From: Synchiropus splendidus
Lineage: Eukaryota; Chordata; Actinopteri; Syngnathiformes; Callionymidae
Length of the DNA: 64,000 bases
Reading direction: 5' to 3'
Assembly: GCF_027744825.2 (NCBI RefSeq)
Contig: NC_071347.1
Location: forward strand, 14,054,501 to 14,118,500
The stretch's first letter is position 1; every line of letters begins with the position of its first letter. Both the position numbers and the translations under genes were made by a program. Of the stretch, positions 1 to 11,543 are shown piece after piece. The notes under the pieces were generated by a model. It ran no database searches, was not told the origin of the DNA, and worked only from the letters and a program-made list of their open reading frames with translations.

Positions 1-367
1 ATTACATTTTCTAAGGGGCCAGATTATATATTGTGAGTGTTGCGAGGGGCCGTTGAACCCAAAGAGAAGAGGGTGATGACATCATGTGTGATTATGAAAT
101 TACACTTTGAAAATGCACAGAAAATGTTGGCTTGTTGTGTTTTATTTAATTTAAACCACATTTCATTTAAAGATTATCAAGGTGTCTGGTACATTTCAAA
201 ATCTACTTTCAATTCTGATGTATTTTAAGTCACAAGAAAAACTGCACAAGACAAAAATGTCAGAGACAACAACAATGTCAGTTTAATAGTTGCACTCTTA
301 CTCCAGGAGGGCCACATAAATACAGTCAAAGGGCCAGATTTGGCCGCTCTTTACCCAGGACTGTTCT
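1..367. repeat. hAT-like non-autonomous element remnant
   Basis: No gene is visible. The stretch holds GGGGCC/GGCC-rich blocks near 15-60 and 290-366, ending in a terminus that reads (reverse complement) AGAACAGTCCTGGGTAAAG. This resembles the common vertebrate hAT-type non-autonomous repeats whose ends read CAGTGxTGGGCAAAxTGCGGCC. The left end is degenerate or outside the window, and no target duplication can be checked. Confidence 0.4.
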
Positions 368-724
368 AAATGGAGCAGAGCACCTGAGCATCTGCAGGAC
401 GTGAATGGAGGTCATCCACTAAATCCAAATGGAACTGCAGAACACCGCAAAATGGAATCATGTTTATGCTTTTGCTTTTGTGAAGCTTGTGAGTTGCTGG
501 GGTCAAACAAACAGACCGACACCGGTAAAAACATAATCGCCACCGAGGCTGAACAACTAGAACAGCACATTCATGTGCAGACTAGGAGCTCACTCTATAG
601 AATGTTACAGATAAGCAGCAAGCAAGCCTTTTCCGCCCCCCTTAAACAACGACATATTTCAGCACTTCAATCACATCATCATTGTAAAGACCAACAAACA
701 TCTCATCCATGGTGGAAGTAAATG
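368..724. other. Non-coding stretch, nothing identified
   Basis: Open frames here are short, with no recognisable domain, splice structure or RNA gene. I see no repeat structure. Confidence 0.5.
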
Positions 725-732
725 GCGTACGA

Positions 733-957
733 CAGGGGTCTCAATCTGGTCCTTAAAAGGCCCCAGAGGGTGCAGGCTTTTGTTCCAACCAGTCAAGCGA
801 ACACCATCTCACCTATCAGGTGTCAGAAGGCTGGAATCAGTAGTCTGGTGCTGTGTGTTTCAGCTGACACCTGATTGGTTAACCTCTACGTGCTTGCAGG
901 GTTGGAACAGAACCCGCACCTACTGCAGCCCTTTGGTGGATCAGTTTCACACCCCTA
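733..957. mobile_element. hAT-like MITE with 8-bp target duplication
   Basis: A 225-bp element has termini CAGGGGTCTCAATCTGGTCC and, reverse-complemented from the right end, TAGGGGTGTGAAACTGATCC. The flanks are GCGTACGA (725-732) and GCGTACAA (958-965), a 7/8 match at the 8-bp length typical of hAT superfamily insertions. The interior is itself partly self-complementary (CAGGTGTCAGAAGG near 817 against CAGCTGACACCTG near 860). It encodes nothing and is presumably non-autonomous. Confidence 0.6.
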
Positions 958-965
958 GCGTACAA

Positions 966-1290
966 GAAGCCTCAAAGTGAAGAAATTCGATTGAAACATA
1001 ATACAAAGTTAGTATCTTGCTTTCTGTATGAAAAAGGCTTCATTCTTTCTCCGTCCATTACCATCACAAACCATCATCAGAGCAGCAGCCCTGTGGTAGG
1101 TATCTGTCACTCCCTCATTGACTCTGTCCTAGTGAGCCCAACGGCCACATCTGACCCAGACTACTATCACATATGGCCACTGACATCACTGGTGAATATC
1201 TATCATAAAACACCCCACCACTAGAAGCATGTGCCCTACTTGTGCTCCATAATGCATTGCAACAATTGAAGTTCTTCTATTTTGTCCTCC
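966..1290. other. Non-coding stretch, nothing identified
   Basis: No coding potential, tRNA, tandem repeat or element terminus seen. Confidence 0.5.
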
Positions 1291-1478
1291 ATCACTGGGC
1301 ATCACACATATAGACAAACAACCAACCACTAGCTCATATATTCACATCTAAGGGCAATTTAGAGCGCTCAACTAACCTGAACCCCAAATGAGCATGTTTG
1401 TGGACTGTGGGAGGAAACCGGAGAACTCCCAGAGGACACCCACCTGCACACAGGGAGAACATGCAAACTGTCTGTAGT
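1291..1478 (-). repeat. Teleost tRNA-derived SINE, body fragment
   Basis: The + strand carries the recognisable reverse-complement body of a widespread fish SINE: GGGCAATTTAGAG, then GCATGTTTGTGGACTGTGGG, AGGAAACCGGAG, and GGGAGAACATGCAAACT. The tRNA-like head would lie to the right but is absent or too diverged. Two related copies are at 26578 and 29165. The family is assigned from memory of the consensus. Confidence 0.6.
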
Positions 1479-3885
1479 TAAACATGGAGGCCTCAGACCA
1501 TTTAAATGTGATCAATGAAGATGTAAACACAGCGAACTGTGGCTTTACAACAAAATGTAGGGCACGTATAAAATGTACGCTGGGAGACTGCGCACCCCAA
1601 CTTTCGATTCATTGAAACCCACCCAGTCCAGGGCGGAACGAAACAAAAAAACGATCAGTTATCAAGATCAACACTATTTCAACCAATTTACACAAAGTTG
1701 GAGGGCATGTCGCGCTTGGCTGCCCAACCTGCCACCTCTCTGTCGCTCGAGCGTAGCCCGGCCCTCTTTGTCCTTCTCCCTCACTTTTTTTTTCTCTATG
1801 TAATCTCTCTGGTCCAAGTTGTCCACGGAGCAGAAAGTCATTAAGCGTTGGAGGGGAGACAGCACGGTGACGGTTCAGCCTGAGAGAACACAATCTCCCT
1901 GACCACAGCTACACGGATTAGCTCATTACAGGTCGTACACTTACTCACGGTGTGCGGAGGCCGAGGCGGAATCCAAAGAGAGCAGCCAGGTGACGTCCTC
2001 CATTCAAACCTTTTATTTGCAAGTCACTTCTGTTTGCTATTTTATTGTCGGTTGGTGAATTGGGCCACCAGTGGAAAGTGCTGAGTTTGTTCCACAAGAG
2101 TCAGAACATCCAAGCTATACGTCAAGTGTCCCCAAACCGCACTTGTCAATCTCATTAATGCAATATTAAAGGCTCGCTTCAAGCATGCCAGCAATCACAG
2201 TAAGACCCGAACGGGCATGTAAATCTGTGTACCAGTGCATGTGTGTGTACCTCATTAGGCCCGCGGCGGATGAGCGCGCGCTGGCCAATCACACAGAATG
2301 TGATTTCCTTGCCTCCACACTTCCCCAACAGCCCCAAATAAACATGGCCACGTGAAAATTGCTTAATGGATTGCAAGCCATTCAATCCCCCAAAATGTGA
2401 CTAATCGAGGCAATGCATCATGCTGTCGGCCAATTTAAGATGGATAATCATTTTTGATGTCCCTTTTAAGCATTTTGCCTTCGCTTATCCATTTGTTTAC
2501 CACCGCCGAACAAGAGAGAATTCCCATCCCTGAGTGGAGTCTGCTTGATCCTTCCACATTAAAGTCAAGCGATTTCAAACAGACATCTCCACCAGATATC
2601 AATTCCAGTCCGAAGGGATAAACAACTTCCGTACAGCGGCTTCATGGGCTCCGATTTTTTTGAACCATATTATATCCAGTCGATTAAGCAAGCTCTTATG
2701 CGGCAAAAAGAAACTCCTACTATAGTTCATTGCTGTGAACGGCTCTCTGAATAGCTAATAGCCCCCTTAGCCAGCAAAATCTTCAGGGCCCAGGAGTGAT
2801 TTTCAGCATTTGCTCACTTATAACAGCGCTAATGTTGGAGGACTGCACTCTTCATTTTCGTTTTTGCCTAAATATATAGATTTTAAAGCTTGTTTTTGCT
2901 TTTAGCGTTTTCCAAGCACCTGATCCTGCTGTTCTAGATTGTTTTGATACTCAATGTATTTGTCAAGAAGCTGTGGAGCGCCATCTAAAACTGAACCTTG
3001 ATAAGATAGACCTGTTTTTTTCCACTCTGAAAACGACTCGCTATCAGCTTCACAACCCTGTGGTAGGCCACTACTAGTCTGCAGAGACCTTGGGCTTGGC
3101 ATTCAACCACTAACTCTCCCTTACAGCCAACAACTCCCTCCTGCCTGCTGGTGCCATCCAGCCTCAGCTCTTATTCAGAATGCAGCAGCTGGTCTGATTT
3201 TTCAATTCCCAAAGTTTCCTTACACTACACCACTCCTGGCTCAGTTCACTGGCTTGGAGTAGCTGCTGCAGCCAATTCAAAACACAAGTGCTTAAAGTCA
3301 GGGCTTGGGCATAGGTAGCACTCTGGGCGTTAATCACTGTCTTTGTCACTCAGCAAGGTCCCCGCTGGTTCCTGTCCTGGCTGGAGGGGCTGACGTGAGC
3401 TCTGGATTGACATCCCAACACCAGAGAGCTTCTGTCTCAGCAGCAGCCAACAAAAAAAAAAAACAAAACCAATAACAACTGCACCCACAGACAATAAAAA
3501 ATATAAATGTATTTAATGCAACATTGACTAAAATGTTGTATCATGCACCGAGGACCTGGTGGATGACTCATTGGTCATTGCACAAATTTGCATTGAAAAT
3601 GCACATTAAAAACATTTACACATTTTTTTTTAATACTCACCATTTTACATCCTATTTTTTTAAATGAGTGTTTCAATATTAATCTATTGCATTCTCCTCA
3701 AGGGTGTTTTAGCGTGCTGTGCACATAGAATAGGGGTGGGGGAGGGGCAGCGTTTGGCTCATACAAACATTAAAATAAAAAAATAAAAAAACAAAGAAAA
3801 ATACTATTGAGCTGAAACCTTCATTTATTGAGGTAGGAAAACCCAATAGTAACAGTAAAATAACAGTAAAAATACTAGGGTTATT
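1479..3885. other. Non-coding stretch, no gene
   Basis: Nothing with a recognisable product. Frames are under about 100 codons and lack domain signatures. Poly-A, poly-T and A/T-rich patches are at 3450-3470 and 3627-3660. The stretch from about 2150 to 2470 contains ATTA/AATTTAAGATGGATAATCAT-type runs that could be a conserved non-coding element, but there is no comparative evidence here. A splice-donor-like site on the - strand at 1948 is discussed under findings. Confidence 0.4.
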
Positions 3886-4260
3886 AGTAGATTAAAATGT
3901 TTAATCTCAATTAATCGCACTGAAGCTGCTGGCGATTAACAGTAAATTAATCGCAATTTCTGTAAGTGCTCTAAATGTAATTCAAAAGAAACGTTAATCA
4001 ACAGTAGTGAGGTGATTAATGCTTACAAAGCTTTTAGCTTGTATTTGAACCTCTACAGTGTCTCTCAGGTTATTGTAAAGAATGTTCTGGACAGTATCTG
4101 TTGTGTTGTGTTTGCGTGAAGAAAACATTATTGGCCACTCTGGTGCTGGTAACATCTTCCTGTAAGTGACATTTAGAACAGATACAAAATGTGTGATTCA
4201 TTTGTCACAAGTTAACTCATTTTAATTGCGATTAATTGAGATTAAAATGCTAATCTACTC
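3886..4260. mobile_element. Inverted-repeat DNA element (ATTAATCGC family)
   Basis: The left end reads TAGATTAAAATGTTTAATC followed by TCAATTAATCGCA. The right end, reverse-complemented, reads TAGATTAGCATTTTAATC followed by the same TCAATTAATCGCA. The roughly 375-bp unit therefore has inverted termini of about 32 bp and no ORF. ATTAATCGC-rich repeats of this kind are common in fish genomes. The superfamily is not resolved because no clear target duplication is seen. Confidence 0.5.
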
Positions 4261-4380
4261 AGAGCACTAAAAAATAAAACATAGAAACTTTAATATATGT
4301 CGCCAGTATTTTAAAAATTTACACTACAATATCCTTTGTGTCACTGACAGCGTTAGCTGCCGCAATATTAGCCCCACAGT

Positions 4381-4573
4381 CAGGCTTTTAGCTAGGAGGG
4401 CGTCTGGGCGTCTGCAAAACATGAAAAAGTGGATGCCCGATTCTCGACCGTAGCTTGACCGAAGGATTACTCTGGTATATGGTGGCGTCTGGTGGCCAAG
4501 CTATGGTTGAGAATCGGGCGTCCATTTTTTCATGTTTTGCAGACGCCCAGACGCCCTCCTAGCTAAAAGCCTG
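4381..4573. mobile_element. Hairpin MITE with 77-bp arms
   Basis: The arms at 4381-4457 and 4497-4573 are each 77 nt and reverse-complementary except at four positions. All four are G/T oppositions on the + strand, so a + strand RNA could pair along the whole arm with G-U wobbles. The loop is 39 nt. The element starts CAGGCTTTTAGCTAGG and is flanked by CCCACAGT (4373-4380) and CACACAGT (4574-4581), a 7/8 match to an 8-bp duplication, suggesting hAT-type insertion. It encodes nothing. It could alternatively be transcribed as a long hairpin RNA, but no promoter is evident. Confidence 0.65.
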
Positions 4574-4581
4574 CACACAGT

Positions 4582-6493
4582 ACCAACATGCAAGCAGGTT
4601 ACGTCCTTATATTGGAGACTTAATACCATTGAAACGCATTACATATTATCACATTTAAAGTATACAGTATGATGTCCGTCATGAGTAATGAAATACCCAA
4701 TGAGTAGACCAGTTTTTACACATTAGTCAACCAAGATCTCTGGCGACCACCTGGGCAAGTGAGTTTGAGACCCCGGATTTAAAAAGCAGCTCAGCTTCTG
4801 CAGCTTCAACCAGCCTCCAACTAAAAATGCAATGGTGAAAACTCAAACAGTGACAGCACATCGATGCTTCCCCCCAGCAGGTTGAGGTTCCTTCACATGA
4901 AAAACAAGCCCAGTTCTTTGTCGCAGCACACACACCGTTCTACACTGCGGCGTAATGAGGAAGGGGCTTCAAGGCTGCAGAGACTGGATACCAAATCGAG
5001 AGCACCTTTACCACCTCTTCAGGGAAAACTGTGACAAATGAGACTCCTTGGATATGCGTTACCCTCAGGATCAGGGATGGATCTTTCCTATTTTATGGGA
5101 CAATAAAGCATTTCTTCTCTCACAATTGCAGATTATTAAATCACTATGATCCATACAAAGAAAATAAAAAGCCTTGAAAAGTCACGAGAGACAAAAACAA
5201 GGAGTTGAAAATACAGTGAGATTTCGGGGTGAATGGTTGGATGAGGTTTCAGCCAGATTCTAGCGGGAATGAGACTGGACTGTCGCGTCGGTAGGTCCGA
5301 GCACGTATGGCAGCAAAGTGTTTGGCAAAAACAAGTGGTGCTCATCTGCAGTTGAGTAAGAGTGAGAGAGAGCCAATGAGTTGGAGACCATGAGAGCAGG
5401 TTCCCATGACCTACACAGTCAAAGTGGAGGTCTCTTCCACTTTGCAGGGACACCCCATGCCTTGCATCCATGGACACACTCATCCTTTTATAAAGAATAT
5501 AAGATAGATAGAAGTCTTTTTTTTCCAACTTCCACCATATTAAAAAAGGGCCTGTCACAATGATCCACGAGTCAGTTCCCAGAAACTCTGGAGACACGTC
5601 TGGACCTCCGGATCTTTGACAGAAAATCTCTGTCTTGGGTGAGCTCTTCTGAGGTTCTCATCTGAAACGGTGTGAATATTTATAAGGCCAGAGAAATGAG
5701 ACAGCCATATCTAAAATATGAATTTCCTAATCAGAGCTAATAAATATTTGACTTGTGAAGTCCATCGTGCAGATTAATAGAAATTCAGGTTTAAATTGTT
5801 AATGTGACGCAGCGACACAGTTTGGTTCACCCATTAGAACCCGAGTCATCACTTCCACAAAGTCTCATTGTCTGACTGTCATTTTTAGCTGTGACCCAGT
5901 TCTGTAGAATTCCTTGTCAGTGTTTGGTGGAAACGGTCAGACTTCCGAGACGGTGTGGGAAGTTCAGGGAAGTTTGTTTTCCAACAGGAGACCCGTGCTA
6001 AGGAAAAGTGTAGCGCGCTTCCTTCCCCACTTTTTGCACGATAAGCCCCTTATCTATGACGATATTGTTCGTGTTATCAAGGTGAGACATCCAGCACAAA
6101 CCTGGCGGAAATTGACAAATACCTGAAGCAGAATTGTTTTTACAAGGTCAAGATAAAGAAATGGCCAACACTTTTATTCCACAGTGGAGAGAGTGGGAAC
6201 AATGTTTGTGTGTGAATGTTATACTAAAGTCTAAATTCCCTCCGTAACTTCGCTGCTGAGTTTAAAATGGATCAAGACCATTCCAGACCTCGGATTGAGG
6301 CATGGATTATGTATCACCATGAAGCATAAATCCAGCATTTCAACCCAAAGGTTTCAGGGGTTGTTTCGTGCGCTCCTTGCAATGACCACGCCCCCTTTGC
6401 TGTGATTGGTCAAAGGCGGAAAGTAGTGGGGAGACACACTTAACAGAAAGCCCAACTACCTGTTCATTCAATGAAACGTCACATCCATTCTAA
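4582..6493. other. Non-coding stretch, no gene
   Basis: The longest frame (5136-5597, - strand) has no domain signature and a composition like its surroundings. No RNA gene or repeat array is recognised. Confidence 0.45.
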
Positions 6494-6551
6494 AGCAAAA
6501 GCGCCCTCTGAAAATGATCACTGTAATATTGTTTCATGATACCTCATCTGC
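6494..6551. repeat. Terminal fragment of a GTTTCATGATGCCTCA-type MITE
   Basis: Contains AGCGCCCTCTGAAAATGATC and ATTGTTTCATGATACCTCA, matching in order the right terminal repeat of the element at 45319-45857 (GCGCCATCTAG, then ACTGTTTCATGATGCCTCA). The other end is not confidently located. Confidence 0.4.
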
Positions 6552-9500
6552 CCATTGCTACTATTTCTAGCATTAGCCACCAAGTTAATCCATTCGAATG
6601 CACAACGTCTTTTTATTTTAAATTTTATACCTGCTTTTTTAAATTTGTTTAATGCCAAAAGAAGACCAGTTTCTATAGCTTTCATTGCATGTGCTTAAAA
6701 CTGGACTTTTAAAACAATATAAATATATATTGTTTAAATTAAGAATAATAAAAATGAAAACATTTTGCCGTATCACCCATCCAAAAACTAGGGAAAATAC
6801 TGAAAAAAAAATCAGCAGGGTACCTCCAGAAAAACTTATGTAGCATAGAAAAGCATGAGCGGTTTCATTTCATATTTTACATACCTATTGATCTACCAAA
6901 GGCAAAATATCAACCCAAGTACCAGCAGGTTTTCATTTGTTTATTCTGAGTTAAACTTGCTCAGAGTGTTTAATAAATGATTCTGCAACCTAAAACTGAG
7001 CAGTTTTCCTTTCACCCCTTCTTGATCAGGTGCGCTCACCATCAGACCGTTCCTTCCAAAAACTCTCTTCCTAACTGCTGTCCATCGAAAATGTTATTAT
7101 ACTTTCAAACATACGGTGACTGGCTCTCCTATTCAAGCATGAGTGTTAACATAAAATGACAAAAAGCATCTGAACTAGGTCTTATGTCACTTATATTTCT
7201 ACAATTTGTTGCTTCATTTACTTTACAATGAGGTATTAAAAAACATTCCAAATACTTCAAGGCCGCTTTCAAGACCTTTCCATTCAAAGCATGCAAATTA
7301 ACAGCAGTGTACATTGGGTGGAATTCACTTCCCTATGTCAACATTTCTGATTCTTTGTTTCCTCAGCAAAGTCATTGTTCTGTGTTTAAAAAAATGTCGT
7401 TCCAGCCTTCAAGTTTGTGAAACAGTTTATTCTATCACAGTTTCTCAGCAGCAGGTGAATGGGAGAGGCTTGTAAAGTGTTGTCAGCAGACAGGAGGAGG
7501 GAGAGAAAAGGTTGGCAATATCCAGGTGCGACAATAGAACGCGGGAATCACAGCCTGCAGGGAGTTGACTTTAAACTGCTCCGTATCGACGTGACCACAT
7601 ATCAGGAGCCATAAATGAACTCATTCATCCCACTCATCCTCGACACTTCAGCAATACTTGGCTTGAAAGCAAGACAGCTGACTATAACAGCAAGAAACTG
7701 CTGATGATGTAGCTGTTATTTAATGTGACAAATTGTGTTCTTTATGGGGGTTTTGTGTTGCCACACAGCAATACAGGTCAGATTTCAGTTCACTTTTAGA
7801 CTCTAGCTAGACTCTCCAGTCTTTTTTATGATTGTGATCACATTGTATTTGTCTCACCAGCACATACCTTATGCTCAGTTCAAACTTGGAGAACCACTGA
7901 GGTAACTTATGACCAGGGTTATGAAGCATTATAGTTGTGTACTTAATCCAGTTTTAAAGAGTCAAGACCCTTATACATTATGATGTCTTAGGAACTAACA
8001 ATGTATTATACAGTAGATGAGGCCTTAATATAAAGTGTCACTGGGACAAACAGTTACAAAAAGTTAAAACTGTATTACTCAACATTAGTATAGTTAGCCA
8101 TAGCATGATGGTTTGCTTACTGCTTACTCACTAACAAGAGTCATAGTCAGGAATATTTCTCATCATTAACCTTTTTTTTTTTCAATTACAATAAGGGAGC
8201 ATGACTCAGTTCTGAGCAGAAGAATAGATAAAAACAAGCTATGACATTCACTGGCAGCTGGAATCTTCCAGAGGAGGCGACAAACAACTCGACTTTGGTC
8301 TCCTGTGGAAACCATGTTTTCCTTAATTGGCTTTCCAGATTATTACCCAAACCATTATATTTCCTGCATATTTCTGACACGCTGGAGGTGATGATGAATA
8401 TCAAAACATTTATAGTGCGATTCAGCCGGAGAACAAACTGGATTCTTTCTAGTTCAATGCTCAGCAGCAGCAGCAGCAGTTGCAGTGATGGTGAAGGGGA
8501 ATTATCTTCTCTTCTTCTTCACTACCCACATTTTCTCGAGGCGAGGCCACTGGGCATATGGCGACTGAGGATGTCTGCTACAGATATTTTTATTCTTAAA
8601 AATGTAATTAAAACATTTAGCATGCTGCATTTCCACTGAAGACAAGTGGGTTTTTTTCAACAGATTTATTTTTATTATTTTTATTATTATTTATTTGTCA
8701 TCCTGTTTGAACCAATGTCTTTCTTGGATTTACTCATCCTGAAAGCTAACTCTCTCTACCACGATATTGTGACTTTTATGGAAGATGGCTGACCTTCATT
8801 TTATCGTTTCATCTGAAATATCATCAATATATCATACAGTCAAACTTAAATGAGCTAAAGGGGGCAGCACATAGCATTAGCATTCCGGAACAAGGACAAA
8901 CAACTGGACCTCTTTCTTTAAAAAAAACTTTTTATTGCACCTAAAATCAAGCAGAACTTTGTGCGTGGATGCAAATGAATCTTTGAATTTATCATAGTTT
9001 AATTGTTAGCCTTCAGATGTGTTCATAACTACAAAAAGTACATTTTAAAATGAATCAAATAATAGAAAAAAATATTTGTCTCACAGCAAAATGGATCAAA
9101 GTTTCTACTGTAACAGATTTCAGGAGAAGTTGCTCATGGATGGCGATTGCATTTTGGTGGTGTTCTGGACCAACTATATCTGTAAATCTGTTGAAGGATC
9201 CTTCGCTCTGCTGCAGTGAAAGCTCTGCTAACCTTCCTCATCATTCACTGTGCCTGTTGGTCAAGGGAGGTTTGGTTGGCTACTGCCACCTACTGTCCAA
9301 CTCAGTAGTAAACATTATAAAATATGAATCAAGTTTTATAAATTTAAAAATGATGACAATTATTATGGGAGAAAATCCCAATATGAGTGACAACAAGCTG
9401 CTTGGCCGAGGACTGCACTCACTGTACGCAGAGGTTTCCTTCAATCGAGGTCATAAGAATTTGAAAACCAAATGTGTCGACAGGTAAATATTGTTGTTCT

Positions 9501-10846
9501 GATACTGTGCTTCAAACTACTTACACGACAAATGGTGCTCAGGCATCAAAATTTTCAGAAACTTTTCAGAGCACATGAGGAGGAGGTGATTTTCCGAAGA
9601 CTACAATCCATCTGCAGTTCAAAGAGATGAGTGCATCGTCTGTGATTCCTTTTCAACTTCTAGTTGCACAGAAGAGTGCAGTTCAGATGTATTTGGGCTC
9701 ACAAATGAGTTCCTCAAACGTGCCGCCATCCATCCAGGAGGGTGACAGCAACATAATTCCACAGAAATCTGCCTCCATTTACCATCTACTGACCACCTAT
9801 ATTGGATACAAAGTCACTCTGTATTTCTGCGAGAAGGACGATGTCACTCCGCTGACTGACAGTTCTATTAATCACCGAGTAAAATCCCGAAGTTGCTGTT
9901 ACTCTCCTCTCTGACTCAGCTCAGTTTCATTGCTGAAGTTCAGGATGTGACAATCAGGAAAGTTAAACTCTTTAGTTTAATACTCACTAAAAAGAGTGAG
10001 ACACTGTAGGAGGGTTACTTAAGTTCAACCGGGTCTGTGTCTCTGAGCTCGCTCTGCTTCTCTCTCCTCTCTCACTGTTTCATCTGGCAACAAAGCCATC
10101 CAACAGTATGCAACACTTGGCCCGGTGCTTCTGCACTTCAAACACACATCACCAATCCCCTCAACATGTTCACTGGCAGCGAGGCACAGATGCAGGCACA
10201 TACAGATGTGGGAGAAACATGCACGCCAGACGAGGAAGTGCACCTCCCACTCAGACTGGAAGTGTGTTAGTTACTTAATCGCTTCGGTAATTGTGTGGGT
10301 GGAAAGCTCCGAAAGTTGTTGTCATCTGTTCAGGGGATAAATCTGGAAATTTAAAGCAGTTTAGTTTTGGTTATTTGGGGGCTCTAACGGAGCAGCAGCG
10401 GGTATCGATTCAAATTTCAATCACGGAGAAATCTAGACCGATCAGAACACGGCTGACCCACTGATCCAGAGGCTGGAAATGATTGTGAAACACAGCAGCA
10501 GCAGGTGTGTTTCCTCCATAAATATGACTCAGTGCTTCACCTCTGAGGACTGAACGAAACCCCTAATTGAGACTGAGTCCTGCTGCTTGGCTGGACAGAG
10601 TTGAACAATGTCGAGGGGGCCGGACGATTTTTATCCTTCCTGGGATGTTGGTGAGGTTGACGCCTACGTGGGCGTATGCGTCTGCACACAAATCTAGATT
10701 TGTGAAGATCAAACTCTTCACATTTCGAGACAGCTCTGCTACCCGGCACTCAGCGAGGAGGAGAAAGTGGAAGTCAGAGCACATCACGGGTGAGGGGGTG
10801 GCGAGATGGGGAAGAGGGGCGAGACAAGTGATGACTCCTCTGAACC

Positions 10847-10850
<4 letters not shown>
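6552..10850. other. Non-coding stretch, no gene
   Basis: No recognisable exon. Frames at 8241-8639 and 9050-9487 are of modest length without domains. An isolated CTCF-like match (13 of 14 positions of CCASYAGRKGGCRS) is on the - strand at 9285-9298. A short motif AAGCTGCTTGGCCGAGGACTG near 9399 recurs in similar form at about 23889 and 58030. Confidence 0.4.

Positions 10851-10934
<84 letters not shown>
10851..10934. repeat. (AT)42 microsatellite
   Basis: An uninterrupted AT dinucleotide run of 84 bp. It creates artificial Tyr-Ile repeat frames on both strands. Confidence 0.97.
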
Positions 10935-10936
<2 letters not shown>

Positions 10937-10943
10937 GGGTGTA

Positions 10944-11543
10944 TATGATATTTGTGGTTTGTTTTATGAAGCATTTCATATATATATACCACTGCAGATC
11001 AACAGCCCCCCCAAGGACAAGACACCTCCTCAGGGGTCAACCTCAGGAAAGGATGCTATAATTGAAAGATGAATTGCACATGTGTCACCATAAACATAAA
11101 TCCTACTCACCTGCAAGCCAATGTCCTCATTTCTAGAAAGTCCCACACTGAATTAGCACCTAGCATATTTATGAAAAAGTCAATTGTGTTTTACAGAATC
11201 TTCAGGATCCATGGTCTCGAGGAGTGCGAGTTCCCACGCAATATCTTATGAGCTATTTTTGGCTGTGCTTTACCTTGTTATTTATTTAGTTGCTGATTTA
11301 GGGTAAAGCAAAGTAAAAATCAAACCAATAAATTCCAAATCAAACTGAAGACACCTTTATTTAAGCACTCACTGTTACTGTGGTGTTGAACATTTTTAAA
11401 TAAAATGAAGCCTGTCATGGGAAATACTTATTCATTTCATTATTTAAAATTACTGATTTATTTAGCTTAAGTCACATGTGTACTACATAAAGTGTTTTTT
11501 TGCAATGTCGAAATGCTTCATAAAACAAACCACAAATATCATA
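10944..11543. mobile_element. Element bounded by a perfect 34-bp inverted repeat
   Basis: The segment 10944-10977 is an exact reverse complement of 11510-11543; the core of the arm reads GATATTTGTGGTTTGTTTTA. The roughly 530 bp between the arms has no coding content. This looks like a fold-back or TIR-bounded non-autonomous DNA element. The (AT)n run touches its left side, so a short target duplication cannot be read. Confidence 0.55.

Noticed and set aside
5136..5597. 153-codon - strand frame
   Set aside because: The longest frame outside the retroelement and grm3, but without recognisable domain, conserved motif or flanking exon.
8241..9487. Frames of 132 and 145 codons
   Set aside because: No domain, no splice context and composition like surrounding non-coding DNA.
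10563..11072. Overlapping frames on both strands with long Tyr-Ile repeats
   Set aside because: They are translations of the (AT)42 run; the same artefact appears at 37034-37237, 40598-41136 and 63703-63993.
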